A stretch of 64,000 bases of DNA from Cobetia sp. cqz5-12 (GTDB taxonomy: Bacteria; Pseudomonadota; Gammaproteobacteria; Pseudomonadales; Halomonadaceae): the NCBI RefSeq assembly GCF_016495405.1, contig NZ_CP044522.1, positions 434,001 through 498,000 on the forward strand, written 5' to 3'. Every line of letters begins with the position of its first letter. Position 1 is the first letter of the stretch. This document shows positions 47,812-58,119 of this stretch, one piece after another. Under the pieces are notes generated by a model. The model was not told the DNA's origin, made no database searches, and worked only from the letters and a program-made list of their open reading frames with translations. The position numbers and the translations under genes are program-made.

Positions 47812-48441
47812 TCATTCGGGGCGCTCTAGACTGAACAGGCTGTCCGTGCGTGCATAGTCACTGCCGGCCATGCGCCCGATGGCACGCAGCACCGCATTGT
47901 CGACATGCCGCCCATCCCAGACCGTTTCGTCGGCATGCATCACCACCACCTCGGCCAGTACCAGTGAACCGGCCAGCGGCTGCTCACCGAACGAGATGAT
48001 GTCGCGCAGGCGACAACCGAAGGCGATCGGGGCGCCCCCCACGCGCGGAACCGCAAGCGGCGGCATGGCTACCTTGTTCAGGCCCGCATGGGTGAACTCG
48101 TCCTCGTCGGCCGCGAGACTGGCGCTGGTGAGATTGAGCGCCTCGCTCATCGCCTCACCACCGATGTGGATGACGCACTCCGCGACCTGTCCGAGGTTGT
48201 TGAGGGTGTCCTTGGTCTTGCCTTCGCCATTGCGCAGCGGGCTGAAGGCGAGCACCGGCGGATTGATGCTGGCGATGGTGAAGAACGAGAAGGGCGCGAG
48301 ATTGGTGTTGCCTGCCGCATCGATGGTCGAGACCCAGGCGATCGGCCGGGGCGCGATGCTGCCGGAGAACAGGCGATAGAGGATACCTGCGGGAAGCTGG
48401 TCGGCAGCGATGAGGGAATGTGTGGTCGAGGAGGCAGTCAT
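47812..48441 (-). CDS. flavin-reductase-like (FMN-binding split barrel) protein
   Basis: A 209-aa cytoplasmic protein of the flavin reductase-like family that binds FMN in a split beta-barrel. The typical opening (YRLFSGSIAPRPIAWVST) and LAPFSFFTIASINPPVLAF are present, and GEQPLAGSLVLAEVVVMH matches the later core. Some members supply reduced flavin to monooxygenases; no partner gene is beside it. Two CA-rich runs (ACAACAACAG at about 48464-48473 and AAAACAACAG near 48480) lie in the leader. The predicted ribosome-binding site is weak. Confidence 0.8.
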   Translation of the reverse strand: MTASSTTHSLIAADQLPAGILYRLFSGSIAPRPIAWVSTIDAAGNTNLAPFSFFTIASINPPVLAFSPLRNGEGKTKDTLNNLGQVAECVIHIGGEAMSEALNLTSASLAADEDEFTHAGLNKVAMPPLAVPRVGGAPIAFGCRLRDIISFGEQPLAGSLVLAEVVVMHADETVWDGRHVDNAVLRAIGRMAGSDYARTDSLFSLERPE

Positions 48442-49837
48442 GGTGAGGGTCTCGTTGCAGGGCTGTTGTTGTAGAGCTGTTGTTTTGGGGCCGTTGTATA
48501 GCGCTGTTATCGCAGAGCGGGCGTTGCAGGGCGTGGCTCTCGATCCGCTCAGGCTGCATGTGGCACGGCGCCTGACATTCGAGAGTCAGAGACCGTCAGG
48601 CCGAGCGCGCGAAAATCTGGTCGTCGTGGCGAGTGGCGGCCGCGAATCATCGCGGATGTGGAGCGCGAATCGCGCCTGCCCACAGGCCGCTGGTGCTGGT
48701 GAAGAGTGATCTATCTGGCTGCTGGGCGTGGAAAAGGTCCCGGGAAATTCTCCCAGATCATTGCCAGTATTTTTGGTGTGGTCAATTGTCGCAGGTCTTG
48801 ACCTTTTTCGAGGATGTTGTTCCTGACGCCTCGGTCGAGTTCATTCCTTGTCTGACTCAAGTCACACAATGGGGGCGGGAAACCGGATTTTTGTGCAGAA
48901 TTTGTAACCAAAAAGTTTCTGTATTGTGTTTATTTGTATATTTTTTATGGTTGCGGGCTGGGCGTCATCTGACAGAAAGGTGGTGAGCCCGCGTAAATGG
49001 ATGACAGAAAATGACAGTCATCAGGCCATTTGGTTCGGTATTGATCATGAGAATGGCATGCCAAGGTTGCGAAAAAGCGTCCCCTGTTGATCGGGGATGC
49101 CAGCATCATGCGAGACGCATCATGGTGCATTTACCTGTCAGGTCATGATCGATAATGAGGCATGTTTTCTCATCAATGAACGCCCGGATCATACAAGTAT
49201 CATGCTGGGAAAATGTCTCTCTCGCCCGGGGTGGGGGAGTACTTCAGCAACTTTTGAAAGGCCGAGTGGCGTATTTTTTGGTAGTTAATTTCGATATTTA
49301 GTCATTTGTTGGATTTTTGTTGCGCATTATCGTGTGGTGGTAGTGGTTGCTTCGACGCCGCGTGCTGCGCCGGTGGCAAGGAGATTTGTGGAGATGCACA
49401 GAATTGTGGCGCGACAAGGTCGTGATTCTCCCAGGCATCATCAGGCAGGGCAGGGGGGCTGGCTTTGCGGTGAAGACTGGCGATTGAGGTTCTGTCTGGC
49501 CCTGCAAGGCATGCACTGTCGCGACATCATTGCGGTGAGTGTCGGCTTCGCCACCGGATCCAGCTGCCTTAACCTCCCTCGAGCGTGAGAGAACTCATGC
49601 CGCCCAAGGCATGATTGGTGCGCACCGGCTGGCCGAAGTCATCCGCATGTGGCCCCTGGTGCGTCATCCTGCCCCGTAGTCAGCCCCCCTGTCTTTTCTC
49701 TATCCTGTGCCCGCCTGCGGGAAATCTTCTGATTTCGTTCGAAAGATCGACGGCTTCCTGTTGGTCATTTCTTCGAACGCTGTGTTCCACATGTGGGCTC
49801 GTCATGACGCCATGGCGTGTTCCAACGAGGTCGTGAG
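48442..49837. other. 1.4-kb gene-free region upstream of cyoA
   Basis: The longest gap in the window. The part from about 48870 to 49330 is clearly more AT-rich than its surroundings and contains an inverted repeat around 49000-49023 (GATGAC ... GTCATC). No frame has a convincing start. I searched for Fnr/Anr boxes (TTGAT-N4-ATCAA) and saw none. It may hold a long cyo leader, a small RNA or remnants of a lost gene. Confidence 0.55.
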
Positions 49838-50821
49838 ATGAGAAAAAGCCTAATGCGGGGGGCTCTGCGGGGACTCCCTATCCTCGCGGGATTATTGATG
49901 CTGTCCGGCTGTGACGCCGTACTCTTCGATCCCAAGGGGCCTATCGGTGAATCCGAAAAGTCGCTGATCCTGACTGCTACCTATCTGATGCTCGTGGTTG
50001 TTATCCCGGTCATCTTCATGACGCTGTGGTTCGCCTGGCGCTATCGCGATACCAAGCAGAGCAAGGCGACCTACACGCCCAACTGGGCGCATTCCACCAA
50101 GATCGAGATCGTGGTCTGGGGCATTCCGTGCCTGATCATCCTCGCTCTGGGCATCCTGACCTGGAAGAGCACGCATGAGCTGGACCCGCGTGCCGAGATC
50201 GTCGACGGCGGTGAGCCGATCGAGGTGCAGGTCGTGTCCATGGACTGGAAGTGGTTGTTCATCTATCCGGAGCAGGGCATCGCGACGGTCAATGAACTGG
50301 CCATGCCGGTGGATCGTCAGGTTCGCTTCCACATCACATCCGACACGGTGATGAACTCGTTCTTCGTCCCGCAGCTCGGTAGCCAGATCTATGCAATGGC
50401 GGGGATGGAAAACCGTCTGCACCTGATCGGCAATGAAGTGGGCACCTACGACGGTATCTCTGCCAGCTATAGCGGCGCCGGCTTCGCGGACATGCACTTC
50501 AAGACGCACGTCATGAGCGAAGGTGACTTCGACGCCTGGATCGAGAAGGCACGCGGCAGCAGCAAGGTGCTGGATGACGCTGGCTTCGCCGCTCTCCAGG
50601 AGCCGAGCGAGGACGTTGCCCCGACCTTCTATGGTCAGGTCAAGCCGAACCTGTATGAGCAGATCATGGCGCCCTACATGGACGGCATGGAGCTGGGCAT
50701 GAGCGATGATCAGATGCGCCACATGAAGAAGGGTGGAATGCATCACGACAACGCCGAACACGGCATGTCCGATCATGACGCTTCTGGTCACGCTGAATCT
50801 GCGATGGCAACCGAGGAATAA
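49838..50821 (+). CDS. cyoA: cytochrome bo3 ubiquinol oxidase subunit II
   Basis: A 327-aa lipoprotein subunit. Signal peptide with lipobox LSGC, two membrane helices (about residues 42-64 and 86-105), then a cupredoxin-like periplasmic domain starting IEVQVVSMDWKWLFIYPEQG. The CuA cysteine pair of cytochrome c oxidases is absent (NSFFVPQLGSQIYAMAGM), so this is a quinol oxidase. The C-terminal about 45 residues are Met/His-rich (MRHMKKGGMHHDNAEHGM). GAGGT precedes ATG 49838. First gene of cyoABCDE. Confidence 0.93.
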   Translation: MRKSLMRGALRGLPILAGLLMLSGCDAVLFDPKGPIGESEKSLILTATYLMLVVVIPVIFMTLWFAWRYRDTKQSKATYTPNWAHSTKIEIVVWGIPCLIILALGILTWKSTHELDPRAEIVDGGEPIEVQVVSMDWKWLFIYPEQGIATVNELAMPVDRQVRFHITSDTVMNSFFVPQLGSQIYAMAGMENRLHLIGNEVGTYDGISASYSGAGFADMHFKTHVMSEGDFDAWIEKARGSSKVLDDAGFAALQEPSEDVAPTFYGQVKPNLYEQIMAPYMDGMELGMSDDQMRHMKKGGMHHDNAEHGMSDHDASGHAESAMATEE

Positions 50822-50824
50822 GCA

Positions 50825-52834
50825 ATGCTTGGAAAACTCACAATAGAGGCTGTTCCGTATCACGAGCCGATCGTCATGATCGTGCTTGCGGCGGTAATCC
50901 TCGGTGGTGCAGCCCTGTTCGGCTTCATCACGGTAAAGAAAAAGTGGGCCTACCTGTGGAATGAGTGGTTCACCTCTGTCGATCACAAGAAGATCGGCAT
51001 GATGTACATCATCGTCGCGTTGGTGATGCTGATCCGTGGTTTCTCCGATGCGATCATGATGCGTTCCCAGCAGATGCTGGCGTCCACCGGCGGGCACGGC
51101 TATCTGCCCCCGGATCACTACGACCAGATCTTCACTGCCCACGGCGTGATCATGATCTTCTTCGTGGCGATGCCGCTGGTCATCGGTCTGATCAACGTCG
51201 TCGTGCCGCTGCAGATCGGCGCACGTGACGTGGCCTTCCCGTTCCTGAACTCGCTCAGCTTCTGGCTGTTCGTGGTCGGCGCGCTGCTGGTCAACATCTC
51301 TCTGGGTCTGGGTGAGTTCGCCAAGACCGGCTGGCTGGCCTATCCGCCGTTGTCGGGGGCCAATTACAGTCCCGGGGTCGGGGTGGATTACTGGATCTGG
51401 TCATTGCAGATCTCCGGTGTCGGTACCCTGCTGACAGGTGTCAACTTCATCGCCACCATCCTCAAGATGCGTGCGCCGGGCATGTCCCTGATGAAAATGC
51501 CGGTCTTCACCTGGACCGCACTGTGCGCCAACGTCCTGATCGTCGCGGCCTTCCCGATTCTGACCGCTACCATCGCGATGCTGACGCTCGATCGCTACCT
51601 CGACTTCCACTTCTTCACCAATGACCTTGGTGGAAACATGATGATGTACGTCAACCTCATCTGGGCCTGGGGCCATCCTGAGGTGTACATCCTGGTGCTG
51701 CCGGTCTTCGGTGTGTTCTCCGAAGTCATCTCCACCTTCTCCAAGAAGAAGCTGTTCGGTTACACCTCGCTGGTGTGGGCGACTCTCGTCATCACCGTCC
51801 TGTCGTTCATCGTCTGGCTGCACCACTTCTTCACCATGGGTGCCGGCGCTGACGTGAACGCCTTCTTCGGTATCGCGACGATGATCATCTCGATCCCGAC
51901 AGGTGTGAAGATCTTCAACTGGCTGTTCACCATGTACCGCGGTCGCGTCGAGATGACCTCTCCGGTGCTGTGGACCCTGGGCTTCATCGTCACCTTCACC
52001 ATCGGTGGCATGACCGGCGTTCTGCTGGCCGTTCCGGGCGCCAACTACGTACTGCACAACTCGCTGTTCCTGATCGCTCACTTCCACAACGTCATCATCG
52101 GCGGCGTGGTCTTCGGTGCGATGGCCGGTATCACCTACTGGTTCCCGAAAGCGACCGGCTTCATGCTGTGCGAGAAGTGGGGCAAGCGTTCCTTCTGGTT
52201 CTGGATCACTGGCTTCTACCTCGCCTTCATGCCGCTGTACATCCTCGGCTTCATGGGCATGACCCGTCGTCTGCAGCACGTCGACAACCCGCTGTGGGTA
52301 CCGTACCTGGTCGTCGCCTTCATCGGCGCCTGCCTGATCATGATCGGTATCGCGTGCACCGTGATCCAGATCGCGGTCAGCATCAAGAACCGCAAGCAGC
52401 TGCAGGACACCACTGGCGATATCTGGGGCGGTCGTACGCTGGAGTGGAGCACCACTTCACCGGCACCGTTCTACAACTTCGCTCACGAGCCGCAGGTTTC
52501 CGAGCTCGACGAGTTCTGGGAAATGAAGGAACGTGGCATCGAGCAGGAGGCCAAGAAGCCTTATGCGCCGATCCACATGCCGCGCAACGCCGCTGCTGGC
52601 GTCATCATCTCCGCCTTCAGCCTGGTGTTCGGTTTCGCACTGATCTGGCACATCTGGTGGATGGCCGTGGTCGGGCTGGTCGGCATGATCGCCACCTTCA
52701 TCGTGCGCTCCTTCAACTACGACATCGACTACTACGTGTCCGTCGAGGAAGTGGAGCGCGTCGAGCGTGAGGGTCGCGAGCGTCGCGCCCTGCCCAGCGC
52801 CCGCACACCTAACGACACAGTGGTTCAGGGGTAA
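50825..52834 (+). CDS. cyoB: cytochrome bo3 ubiquinol oxidase subunit I
   Basis: The 669-aa catalytic subunit with 15 predicted helices, carrying haem b, haem o3 and CuB, reducing oxygen to water and pumping protons. Visible are the CuB/cross-link motif [12 protein letters not shown], the CuB pair HHFFTMGA, and the haem ligand region [12 protein letters not shown]. The quinol-binding acidic/arginine cluster near the N-terminus ([13 protein letters not shown]) is kept. It begins 3 bp after the cyoA stop. Confidence 0.96.
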   Translation: MLGKLTIEAVPYHEPIVMIVLAAVILGGAALFGFITVKKKWAYLWNEWFTSVDHKKIGMMYIIVALVMLIRGFSDAIMMRSQQMLASTGGHGYLPPDHYDQIFTAHGVIMIFFVAMPLVIGLINVVVPLQIGARDVAFPFLNSLSFWLFVVGALLVNISLGLGEFAKTGWLAYPPLSGANYSPGVGVDYWIWSLQISGVGTLLTGVNFIATILKMRAPGMSLMKMPVFTWTALCANVLIVAAFPILTATIAMLTLDRYLDFHFFTNDLGGNMMMYVNLIWAWGHPEVYILVLPVFGVFSEVISTFSKKKLFGYTSLVWATLVITVLSFIVWLHHFFTMGAGADVNAFFGIATMIISIPTGVKIFNWLFTMYRGRVEMTSPVLWTLGFIVTFTIGGMTGVLLAVPGANYVLHNSLFLIAHFHNVIIGGVVFGAMAGITYWFPKATGFMLCEKWGKRSFWFWITGFYLAFMPLYILGFMGMTRRLQHVDNPLWVPYLVVAFIGACLIMIGIACTVIQIAVSIKNRKQLQDTTGDIWGGRTLEWSTTSPAPFYNFAHEPQVSELDEFWEMKERGIEQEAKKPYAPIHMPRNAAAGVIISAFSLVFGFALIWHIWWMAVVGLVGMIATFIVRSFNYDIDYYVSVEEVERVEREGRERRALPSARTPNDTVVQG

Positions 52835-52836
52835 TC

Positions 52837-53463
52837 ATGGCGAATAATGCAATGACATCTCACGATGGGGCGCATGACGCCCATGACGATCACGAGCATC
52901 ACGATACCAACGGCCTGAAGGTCTTCGGTTTCTGGCTCTATCTGCTGAGCGACTGCATCCTGTTCGCGATGCTGTTCGCGGGCTACGTGGTGCTGAGCCA
53001 GGCGTATGCCGGTGGCCCGACGGGCGCCGAGATCTTCGAGCTGGACTTCGTGCTGGTCGAGACCGCACTGCTGCTGGCCTCGAGCTTCACCTACGGCCTG
53101 GCGATGCTGGGCATGAACCGCGGAGACAGCTCCGCGGTGATCAAGTGGCTGATGATCACCTTCGCCTGTGGCGCAGGCTTCATCGCGATGGAAATCTATG
53201 AGTTCCACCACCTGATCGTGAACGGCCATGGTCCGGACAAGTCCGCGTTCCTGTCTGCCTTCTTCACCCTGGTCGGTACCCACGGTCTGCACGTGACCGT
53301 CGGTCTGATCTGGATGGCGCTGCTGATCTTCCAGGTCAAGCAGAAAGGCCTGACGGAAATGCATCGCGGTCGTCTGATGATGCTCAGCCTGTTCTGGCAC
53401 TTCCTGGACGTCATCTGGATCTGCGTCTTCACCGTCGTCTATCTCACAGGAGTGATGCTATGA
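52837..53463 (+). CDS. cyoC: cytochrome bo3 ubiquinol oxidase subunit III
   Basis: A 208-aa membrane subunit with five helices, typical of quinol oxidase subunit III. The core shows [23 protein letters not shown] (read across residues 28-50) and [13 protein letters not shown]. The N-terminal 25 residues are His/Asp-rich ([16 protein letters not shown]). It starts 2 bp after cyoB and overlaps cyoD by ATGA. Confidence 0.94.
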   Translation: MANNAMTSHDGAHDAHDDHEHHDTNGLKVFGFWLYLLSDCILFAMLFAGYVVLSQAYAGGPTGAEIFELDFVLVETALLLASSFTYGLAMLGMNRGDSSAVIKWLMITFACGAGFIAMEIYEFHHLIVNGHGPDKSAFLSAFFTLVGTHGLHVTVGLIWMALLIFQVKQKGLTEMHRGRLMMLSLFWHFLDVIWICVFTVVYLTGVML

Positions 53464-53789
53464 GCCATTCCAACAACGACCACAACGACAATCACGGCAG
53501 CGTCAAGCAGTACGTGACCGGTCTGATTCTCTCCATCATCCTGACCATCATCCCGTTCGGGATGGTGATGATGATGGACGATCCGGGTGTCGGCGTGATC
53601 TGGGCCGTCTACGGCTTCGCCATCGCTCAGGTCTTCGTGCAGCTGTACTTCTTCCTGCACCTGGACGGCTCCAAGGAGCAGAGCTGGAATGTCATGGCCA
53701 TGCTGTTCACCCTGGTGATCGTGGCAATCGTCGTTGGTGGTTCCATGTGGATCATGATCGAGCTGAATCAGAACATGATGCCCATCTGA
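53460..53789 (+). CDS. cyoD: cytochrome bo3 ubiquinol oxidase subunit IV
   Basis: A 109-aa subunit with three membrane helices; supports assembly of the CuB/haem site. [20 protein letters not shown] and [16 protein letters not shown] are typical CyoD segments. The N-terminus is again His/Asn-rich. It overlaps cyoC by 4 bp. Confidence 0.93.
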   Translation: MSHSNNDHNDNHGSVKQYVTGLILSIILTIIPFGMVMMMDDPGVGVIWAVYGFAIAQVFVQLYFFLHLDGSKEQSWNVMAMLFTLVIVAIVVGGSMWIMIELNQNMMPI

Positions 53790-53793
53790 TAGC

Positions 53794-54657
53794 GTGAGCC
53801 TGATGATCAAGGACTACCTGCGTACCACCAAGCCGGGCATTATCTTCGGCAACCTGATCACCGTCAGCGGCGGCTTCTTTCTCGCTTCCGGTGGTGAGGT
53901 GGATTGGGCGCTGTTCATCGCCACCCTGGTCGGGGTGGCGTTGATCGTGGCCTCAGGCTGTGTGTTCAACAACTGCATCGATCGCGATATCGACCGCCAC
54001 ATGGCACGTACCCAGGGCCGCGCTCTGGTGCAGGGCGATATCTCGCTGAAGGGGGCTTTCGTCTTCGGCAGCGTGCTGGGCCTTGCAGGCTTCTGGCTTC
54101 TGGCCATGATGACCAACCTCATGGCGATGATCGCCGTGGGACTGGGCTTCGTGATCTACGTCGGGGCCTACAGCATGTGGCTCAAGCGTGGTTCGGTGTA
54201 TGGCACCCTCATCGGCTCACTGTCCGGCGCTGCGCCGCCAGTGGTCGGTTACCTGGCCGTCACCGGTCAGGCGGACATGGGGGCGCTGCTGCTGTTGATC
54301 ATCTTCAGCATGTGGCAGATGCCGCATTCCTATGCGATTGCCATGTTTCGTGTCGATGACTATCGGGCCGCCAATATTCCGGTACTCCCGGTAGCGCGAG
54401 GCATGGAGCATGCCAAGCGTGTAGTGACGGGGTACATTGCCGGCTTCATCCCGGTGTCGCTGTTGCTGACACTGTGGGGATATACCGGCATCTGGTATCT
54501 GGTAGTCGCGACCGTCACGGGTGGCTGGTGGCTGTATCTGGCCGCCTGGCGCCTCAAGGATCAGCCTGATGCCTCCTGGGCACGCAAGCTGTTCGGCTTC
54601 TCCATCATCATCGTCATGGCGCTCAGCCTGATGATGAGCCTGGACACGCAGCTGTAA
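53794..54657 (+). CDS. cyoE: protoheme IX farnesyltransferase
   Basis: A 287-aa UbiA-family membrane prenyltransferase converting haem b to haem o for the oxidase. The two Asp-rich motifs are present: [15 protein letters not shown] and the later [10 protein letters not shown] region. [20 protein letters not shown] matches the CyoE N-terminus. The start is GTG 53794 or ATG 53803; the second aligns better with E. coli CyoE. It closes the operon, with a strong terminator after it. Confidence 0.94.
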   Translation: MSLMIKDYLRTTKPGIIFGNLITVSGGFFLASGGEVDWALFIATLVGVALIVASGCVFNNCIDRDIDRHMARTQGRALVQGDISLKGAFVFGSVLGLAGFWLLAMMTNLMAMIAVGLGFVIYVGAYSMWLKRGSVYGTLIGSLSGAAPPVVGYLAVTGQADMGALLLLIIFSMWQMPHSYAIAMFRVDDYRAANIPVLPVARGMEHAKRVVTGYIAGFIPVSLLLTLWGYTGIWYLVVATVTGGWWLYLAAWRLKDQPDASWARKLFGFSIIIVMALSLMMSLDTQL

Positions 54658-54714
54658 TCCAGCCGTAGTACCTCCCGGGTGACCCGCCTTCGGCGTGTTG
54701 CCCGGGTGAAAGCC

Positions 54715-54752
54715 AAAAAACCCGCCACCGGCTTGCCGGTGGCGGGTTTTTT
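54715..54752. terminator. bidirectional terminator between cyoE and gbcA
   Basis: The stem AAAAAACCCGCCACCGG, loop CTTG, CCGGTGGCGGGTTTTTT is perfect. A second hairpin (CCCGGGTGAC/GTTGCCCGGG, about 54674-54705) precedes it. Confidence 0.93.
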
Positions 54753-54811
54753 CTTGTCTGTCTTTCAGAGTCTCAGGTTTCGAGGACTCAAGGCATCAAG
54801 GACTCAAGCTC

Positions 54812-56095
54812 TCAGGCCAGCTGCAGATGCGGCTCCTGCTGTTCCTTGAGCGCTTCCTGCATGCGCTCGGCATACCAGTCGACGAAGTCGACGACGCCGA
54901 ACTCGAAGGTCGCCGAGTAGGGGCCGGGCTGATAGGCGCTGGAGTTGACGCCGCGCTGGTTCTCTTCCACCAGCTGTCGGTCCTGATCATTGGTGGCGTC
55001 CCACACCTTGCGCAGTTTCGCCAGGTCGTAGTCGACACCTTCCACCGCGTCCTTGTGCACCAGCCACTTGGTGGTCACGCGGGTCTTGAGGGGGCCGATG
55101 GGGTCGACCTGGAAGACCACGGCATGATCGCCCATGAAGTGGTTCCAGGAGTTGGGCAGGTTGAGGATGCGCAGCGAGCCCATGTCGGGGCTTTGCAGGC
55201 GACCCAACAGCTTCTTGCACGCCGGCGTGCCGTCCGTGGTCATCGAGACGGTGCCTTCCAGCAGCGGCGTGCGCGTCATGCGATTGCGGCGACCGAAGCG
55301 CACCAGCTGATAGGGCACCTTCTCGGCATCCCAGTCGGCCTGCTTCTTCGCGACCAGCGCCTTGTAGGCTTCGGTGGCACGCGGGTCATCGGTGTCATCG
55401 AATTCCTGCAGGGTGTTGAGCAGCTCCGGGTGGGAGCCATCGCAGTGATAGCACTCGCGATTGTTCTCGATCACCAGCTTCCAGTTGCCTTCCTCGATGA
55501 TGGAGGAGCTGGCCGCGACCTTGACGTTCTCCATGTCGTAGGGCTTGAGGTAGAACTCCAGCGTCTTGAAGAACGGCTCACAGTTCTCGGGCTGCTCGGC
55601 GAGGTTGATGAACAGCATGCCGCCGGCTGAGCGCACGTGGACGGGGTGAAGGCCGTAGTCACTGGTATCGAAGGTGGTGCCCATGTCGGAACCGGCGAAC
55701 AGCAGGCGACCATCCAGCTCATAGGTCCACTTGTGATAGCCGCACACCAGCTTGGCGACCTTGCCACGCTCGGTGCTGCACAGGCGGGAGCCGCGATGGC
55801 GACAGACGTTATGGAAGGCATGGATGGCCCCGTTGTCACCGCGCACGATGATGATCGGACTGTTGCCCACATCCATGGTCATGAAGTTGCCCTTTAGCGG
55901 GATCTCGCTGCTGAGGCCGGCAAACAGCCACTCGCGCTCGAAGATCTCCTTCATGTCGAGATCGAACAGGCGCTGATCATTGTAGAAGGGCTGGGGCAGG
56001 GTGTAGCCGGGGCTGCGGGCCTGTAGAAGCCGCGCGGCGGCCTCGCGTACAGCCTGACGCTGCTGATCCTGAGCGTGTTCCAGTAAGTCGCTCAT
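54812..56095 (-). CDS. gbcA: glycine betaine monooxygenase, oxygenase subunit GbcA
   Basis: A 427-aa Rieske-type oxygenase that with GbcB converts betaine to dimethylglycine and formaldehyde. The Rieske [2Fe-2S] ligands are C98, H100, C118 and H121 (CRHRGSRLC; CGYHKW). The mononuclear iron pair H217 and H222 (ECYHCDGSHPEL) is preceded by E214 in place of the Asp bridge of aromatic dioxygenases, as in quaternary-amine oxygenases such as CntA. Length and motifs match the Pseudomonas enzyme. The leader contains ACAACAACAATGA near 56165. GbdR probably activates it. Confidence 0.94.
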   Translation of the reverse strand: MSDLLEHAQDQQRQAVREAAARLLQARSPGYTLPQPFYNDQRLFDLDMKEIFEREWLFAGLSSEIPLKGNFMTMDVGNSPIIIVRGDNGAIHAFHNVCRHRGSRLCSTERGKVAKLVCGYHKWTYELDGRLLFAGSDMGTTFDTSDYGLHPVHVRSAGGMLFINLAEQPENCEPFFKTLEFYLKPYDMENVKVAASSSIIEEGNWKLVIENNRECYHCDGSHPELLNTLQEFDDTDDPRATEAYKALVAKKQADWDAEKVPYQLVRFGRRNRMTRTPLLEGTVSMTTDGTPACKKLLGRLQSPDMGSLRILNLPNSWNHFMGDHAVVFQVDPIGPLKTRVTTKWLVHKDAVEGVDYDLAKLRKVWDATNDQDRQLVEENQRGVNSSAYQPGPYSATFEFGVVDFVDWYAERMQEALKEQQEPHLQLA

Positions 56096-56785
56096 CGCGG
56101 TGTCCTCGCACGGTCGGTAGGCGCCGGGAGCAGGGTCGCCTTGGGTTGAGTGAGTGTGCTGATCATTGTTGTTGTGAAGCCGGGACAGAGGGAACGAGTG
56201 AACAGACCATTGCCGGGCAGCACCGCGGCAGACATCGGCGCACCTAATAAGTCAGCGCATCTAGTAGTCAGCGCACCTATGAGTCAGCGCAACTATGACT
56301 GAGTGCCGATGCATCGCGCGGTGCGTCATCCCGTTCTGATCGGTTCGGGTGTCGAGGGCGGCGCAGGCAGAGGGGCCGCTCGCTCAACAGGATAGTCAGC
56401 GTGGAAGTTCAGGCAGCCCGCATGATATCCGAGTGGCTTTGTCACGCATGGACCGCAGTGTGGCTGAGGTCAAGTCGCGACTTATGTCTGATGGCGACGC
56501 TCAATGATGTATTTCCGACGCCGCTCGTCTGCGCAGGGCCTTCGAGGCACAGGCAGGCGCAGCGCTGAGGCGGGGGCAGGGCGCTGCGGGGGCGTGATTG
56601 GAGGGATCGGGCATGTTTCTGTCGTGCACGGATAAATGCTTGCCGGACGCTGACTCGACAATCCAGAGCATGCCCCACCGTTGGTCGCGCACGCAGCGCA
56701 GGGTGGCCTGACACTGTCTCTTCAAGAACTGACACTGCCCCTTCAAGAACATGTCTCCAAGAACAACATGCCCAGCGAGGCCTTC
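56096..56785. other. gbcA-gbcB divergent control region
   Basis: A 690-bp gap between divergent genes of the same enzyme. It contains the 16-bp repeat array (56241-56305), CA-rich leader motifs on both sides, and a direct repeat of CTTCAAGAAC (56722-56731 and 56741-56750). Frames in it are shadows. GbdR sites are expected but I could not place them. Confidence 0.6.
56241..56305. repeat. 16-17-bp imperfect direct repeats, 4 copies
   Basis: Units CACCTAATAAGTCAGCG, CATCTAGTAGTCAGCG, CACCTATGAGTCAGCG and the decayed CAACTATGACTGAGTG, between gbcA and gbcB. The shared core is AGTCAGCGCA. Confidence 0.88.
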
Positions 56786-57895
56786 ATGAGCACCACACTC
56801 AGCAACTTCAATCCGGTTACGACGCAGACCTGGACCAACGGTCGACATAGCGTGCGCTGCGTGAAGGTCATTCAGGAAACCTGGGATGTGCGCACCTTCT
56901 GTTTCATGGCCGAACAGCCGGTGATGTTCTTCTTCAAGCCGGGGCAGTTCGTGACCCTGGAGCTCGAGATCGATGCCCAGCAGATCATGCGCTCCTACAC
57001 CATCTCCAGCTCACCGTCGGTGCCCTACAGCTTCTCGATCACCGTCAAGCGCGTGCCGGGCGGGCTGGTCTCCAACTGGCTGCACGACAACCTCAACGAA
57101 GGCGACGTGCTGGCCGTGCACGGCCCGGTCGGCAACTTCAACTGCATCGACTACCCGGCGGAACGCATTCTGATGCTGTCCGGCGGCGTGGGCATCACGC
57201 CCTTGATGTCGATGGCGCGCTGGTACTTCGATACCAACGCCAATGTGGATATCTCCTTCGTGCACAGTGCGCGCAGCCCGCGCGACATCATCTTCTGGCG
57301 TCAGCTCGAGTTCATGGATTCCCGCGTGCCGGAGTTCAACATGCATGTCATCTGTGAGCGCTTCGAGACCGGCCAGACCTGGTCCGGCTATCGCGGCTAT
57401 CTCACCGACGCGATGCTCGAGATGATCGCGCCGGACTTCATGGAGCGCGAGATCTTCTGCTGTGGCCCCACGCCCTACATGAATGCGGTCAAGCATCTGC
57501 TGCGCAGCCACGGCTTCGACATGAGCCGCTATCACGAGGAGTCCTTCGGGGCCACGCCGGTCGATGTCGAGGAGGAGGCCATCGAGCAGGCCGAACAGGC
57601 CGAGGTGCTGGCCGATGAACTGGACCGCTCCGATCTCACGCGGGTCGAGTTCTCCGCCACCGGCAAGTCGGTGCAGATCGCCCCGGGTGAGACCGTCCAC
57701 GCTGCCGCCGCCAAGCTCGGCCTGCATATTCCCAAGGCCTGCGGCATGGGTATCTGCGGCACCTGTCGGGTGCAGAAGGTCTCGGGCGAGGTCGCGATGG
57801 AACACAACGGTGGCATCACCGATGAAGATGTCGCCGAAGGCTTCATCCTGTCCTGCTGCAGCGTGCCCAATGGCGATGTGGTGATCGATTACTGA
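56786..57895 (+). CDS. gbcB: glycine betaine monooxygenase, reductase subunit GbcB
   Basis: A 369-aa ferredoxin-reductase chain delivering electrons from NAD(P)H to GbcA. The FAD motif RSYTISSSP starts at residue 69. The NAD(P) motif is GGVGITPLMSM, with CCGPTPYM later. The C-terminal plant-type [2Fe-2S] domain has CGMGICGTC and a final cysteine in ILSCCS. Start at ATG 56786 with GCGAGG upstream; ATG 56768 is possible. AAGAACAACA (56759-56768), an AAn-repeat, lies 17 bp before the start. Confidence 0.93.
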   Translation: MSTTLSNFNPVTTQTWTNGRHSVRCVKVIQETWDVRTFCFMAEQPVMFFFKPGQFVTLELEIDAQQIMRSYTISSSPSVPYSFSITVKRVPGGLVSNWLHDNLNEGDVLAVHGPVGNFNCIDYPAERILMLSGGVGITPLMSMARWYFDTNANVDISFVHSARSPRDIIFWRQLEFMDSRVPEFNMHVICERFETGQTWSGYRGYLTDAMLEMIAPDFMEREIFCCGPTPYMNAVKHLLRSHGFDMSRYHEESFGATPVDVEEEAIEQAEQAEVLADELDRSDLTRVEFSATGKSVQIAPGETVHAAAAKLGLHIPKACGMGICGTCRVQKVSGEVAMEHNGGITDEDVAEGFILSCCSVPNGDVVIDY

Positions 57896-58075
57896 GGATC
57901 TGAGGTTCAGGTGGAGAGCATCTTTTCACCACAAGATGAAGTTGGTGACAGTCCCCGGCGAGGTGAATGAATCTCGCGCAAGTGATAGGCGGAAAGTCGT
58001 AGACGATGTCGCTTACAGGGAGGTCGGTGACGCTGTCAGTCATCTGTCGGGACATGAGTCGGTTAGCGTGGGGGG

Positions 58076-58098
58076 ACAACAAGTACAACAAGTACAAC
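58076..58098 (+). repeat. 9-bp repeat with CA motif in nhaC leader
   Basis: ACAACAAGT occurs twice and then partly again, 20-44 nt upstream of the antiporter ATG. It is both a short tandem repeat and an AAn-type motif. Confidence 0.8.
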
Positions 58099-58119
58099 TG
58101 GCTAATGGAGCAATGTCTC

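Noticed and set aside
48442..49837. Fnr/Anr box controlling the cyo operon
   Set aside because: TTGAT occurs near 49045 and 49085 but without the matching ATCAA at the right spacing.
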